Origin: Clostridiales bacterium | Lineage (GTDB): Bacteria > Bacillota > Clostridia > Oscillospirales > Oscillospiraceae | Length of the DNA stretch: 46,586 bases | Direction of reading: 5' to 3' | NCBI GenBank assembly: GCA_018374635.1 | Contig: JAHAEW010000015.1 | Location: 1 to 46,586, forward strand | Part shown: positions 45,636 through 46,586 of the stretch, one piece after another | How the letters are laid out: each line of letters begins with the position of its first letter | How positions within the stretch are numbered: position 1 is the first letter of the stretch | Program-made: the position numbers and the translations under genes | Notes under the pieces: generated by a model | Told to the model about the DNA's origin: nothing | The model's database searches: none | The model's input: only the letters and a program-made list of their open reading frames with translations

Positions 45636-46586
45636 TTACTCCTCGATGTCGATGACGACGCCGGAACCAACGGTACGGCCGCCCTCGCGGATAGCGAAGC
45701 GCAGGCCCTTCTCGATGGCGATGGGGGTGATCAGCTCGACCTTCATGTCGACGTTATCGCCGGGCATGCACATCTCGGTGCCCTCGGGCAGGCTGATAAC
45801 GCCGGTCACGTCGGTGGTACGGAAGTAGAACTGAGGACGATAGTTGTTGAAGAAGGGGGTGTGACGGCCGCCCTCGTCCTTGCTCAGAACGTACACCTGG
45901 CCCACGAACTTGGTGTGGGGGTGGATGGAGCCGGGCTTGCACAGAACCTGACCGCGCTCGATGTCGGTCTTGGCAATGCCGCGCAGCAGGGTGCCGATAT
46001 TGTCGCCAGCCTCAGCGTAGTCCAGCAGCTTGCGGAACATCTCGATGCCGGTAACGGTGGTCTTCTTCTTCTCGTCGGACAGACCCACGATCTCGACTTC
46101 CTCGCCCATCTTGATCTGGCCACGCTCAACACGGCCAGTGGCCACGGTGCCGCGGCCGGTGATGGTGAAGACGTCCTCGACGGGCATCAGGAAGGGCAGG
46201 TCAGCCTTGCGGTCAGGAGTGGGGATGTAGCTGTCGACAGCGTCCATCAGCTCCTTGATGCAGTTGTAGTCAGGATCGTCCACGCCGCCCTCGCAGGTCA
46301 GGGCGTTCAGAGCGGAACCCTTGATGACGGGGATGTCATCGCCGGGGAACTCGTAGCTGGACAGGGTCTCGCGGACCTCCATCTCAACCAGCTCCAGCAG
46401 CTCCTCGTCGTCGACCTGGTCGCACTTGTTCAGGAACACGACCATGGCGGGCACGCCGACCTGACGGGCCAGCAGGATGTGCTCCTTGGTCTGAGCCATG
46501 GGGCCGTCGGTAGCAGCGATAACCAGGATAGCGCCGTCCATCTGGGCAGCACCGGTGATCATGTTCTTGATATAGTCGGCGTGGCC
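45636..46586 (-). CDS. tuf: Elongation factor Tu (partial, N-terminus outside window)
   Basis: The last 316 or so residues of EF-Tu, which delivers aminoacyl-tRNA to the ribosome. The frame is open to the right edge, beginning GHADYIKNMITGAAQMDGAI; the P-loop and DCPGH start lie beyond it. The NKCD motif is present in VVFLNKCDQVDDEE. Domain 2 begins near RPFLMP-equivalent LPFLMPVEDVFTITGRGTVA, and domain 3 ends FAIREGGRTVGSGVVIDIEE. Codon use is strongly biased to a few codons, as expected for a very highly expressed gene. Confidence 0.98.
   Translation of the reverse strand, partial: GHADYIKNMITGAAQMDGAILVIAATDGPMAQTKEHILLARQVGVPAMVVFLNKCDQVDDEELLELVEMEVRETLSSYEFPGDDIPVIKGSALNALTCEGGVDDPDYNCIKELMDAVDSYIPTPDRKADLPFLMPVEDVFTITGRGTVATGRVERGQIKMGEEVEIVGLSDEKKKTTVTGIEMFRKLLDYAEAGDNIGTLLRGIAKTDIERGQVLCKPGSIHPHTKFVGQVYVLSKDEGGRHTPFFNNYRPQFYFRTTDVTGVISLPEGTEMCMPGDNVDMKVELITPIAIEKGLRFAIREGGRTVGSGVVIDIEE

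Noticed and set aside
1..46586. tRNA or rRNA genes
   Set aside because: I looked in the intergenic gaps on both strands for tRNA arms with the conserved TTC-containing loop and for rRNA segments, and saw none.

Overview
This is a GC-rich stretch of chromosome from a low-GC-phylum (Bacillota) bacterium with an unusually GC-rich genome. It most resembles the Oscillospiraceae (Flavonifractor / Pseudoflavonifractor / Lawsonibacter type). The assignment is an inference from gene content and order: plsX-acpP-rnc-smc-ftsY, folate-dependent TrmFO, YqeG, a NadD-YqeK fusion, RsfS, LCP, and Firmicutes-type promoters with near-consensus TTGACA-17-TATAAT. No rRNA, tRNA, CRISPR array, transposase or phage structural gene is visible. 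Almost everything is housekeeping and lies on the minus strand. Only four plausible genes are on the plus strand.

Layout. 1-3099 (minus): YqeG phosphatase, an endonuclease IV-like TIM barrel, an M24 peptidase and EF-P (cut by the left edge). 3221-3997 (plus): a GH18-like protein of unknown function. 4001-6670: a 22-repeat Sel1-like protein with a zinc ribbon. 6916-9701: rpsU and leuS, each with a good promoter. 10001-11790: a membrane permease and a divergent IscU/NifU-like Fe-S scaffold, separated by back-to-back promoters. 11844-24129 (minus): a long housekeeping block running plsX, acpP, rnc, smc, a small membrane protein, ftsY, rph, rdgB, yhbY, nadD-yqeK, LCP, rsfS. It links membrane lipid supply, chromosome condensation, protein targeting, RNA maturation, NAD synthesis and wall-polymer attachment. 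24171-25271: an accessory patch of three small XRE regulators, with a small divergent gene under a large palindromic operator. 25502-30575: trmFO, topA, dprA. 30634-33455: an rRNA methyltransferase and the TrkA/TrkH potassium system. 33713-36942: lysS (with an extra tRNA-binding domain), greA and an unknown gene. 37031-41146: ftsE-ftsX-M23 peptidase-S41 peptidase, a cell-division/wall-hydrolysis module. 41304-45474: a CdaR/PucR-type regulator, a pseudouridine synthase, a DUF4830 protein, a six-helix membrane protein and MscS. 45636-46586: tuf, cut by the right edge.

The most unusual content is non-coding. Two clusters of strong hairpins interrupt otherwise compact operons, one between acpP and rnc (22421-22714) and one just after trmFO (25355-25501). 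Each is bracketed by direct repeats. The first is bracketed by two identical 28-nt hairpins. The second is bracketed by a perfect 50-bp duplication of the 3' end of trmFO, which leaves an orphan trmFO tail with its own stop codon next to the neighbouring gene. They look like two members of a palindrome-rich, non-autonomous insertion family. Between them sits the XRE array, whose 14-bp-arm dyad encloses the -10 box of the divergent small gene. Smaller hairpin series occur between lysS and trkH and between topA and dprA.

Start codons were chosen by ribosome-binding-site position, which gives non-ATG starts for several genes (yqeG, leuS, smc, topA, yhbY, one XRE gene, DUF4830).
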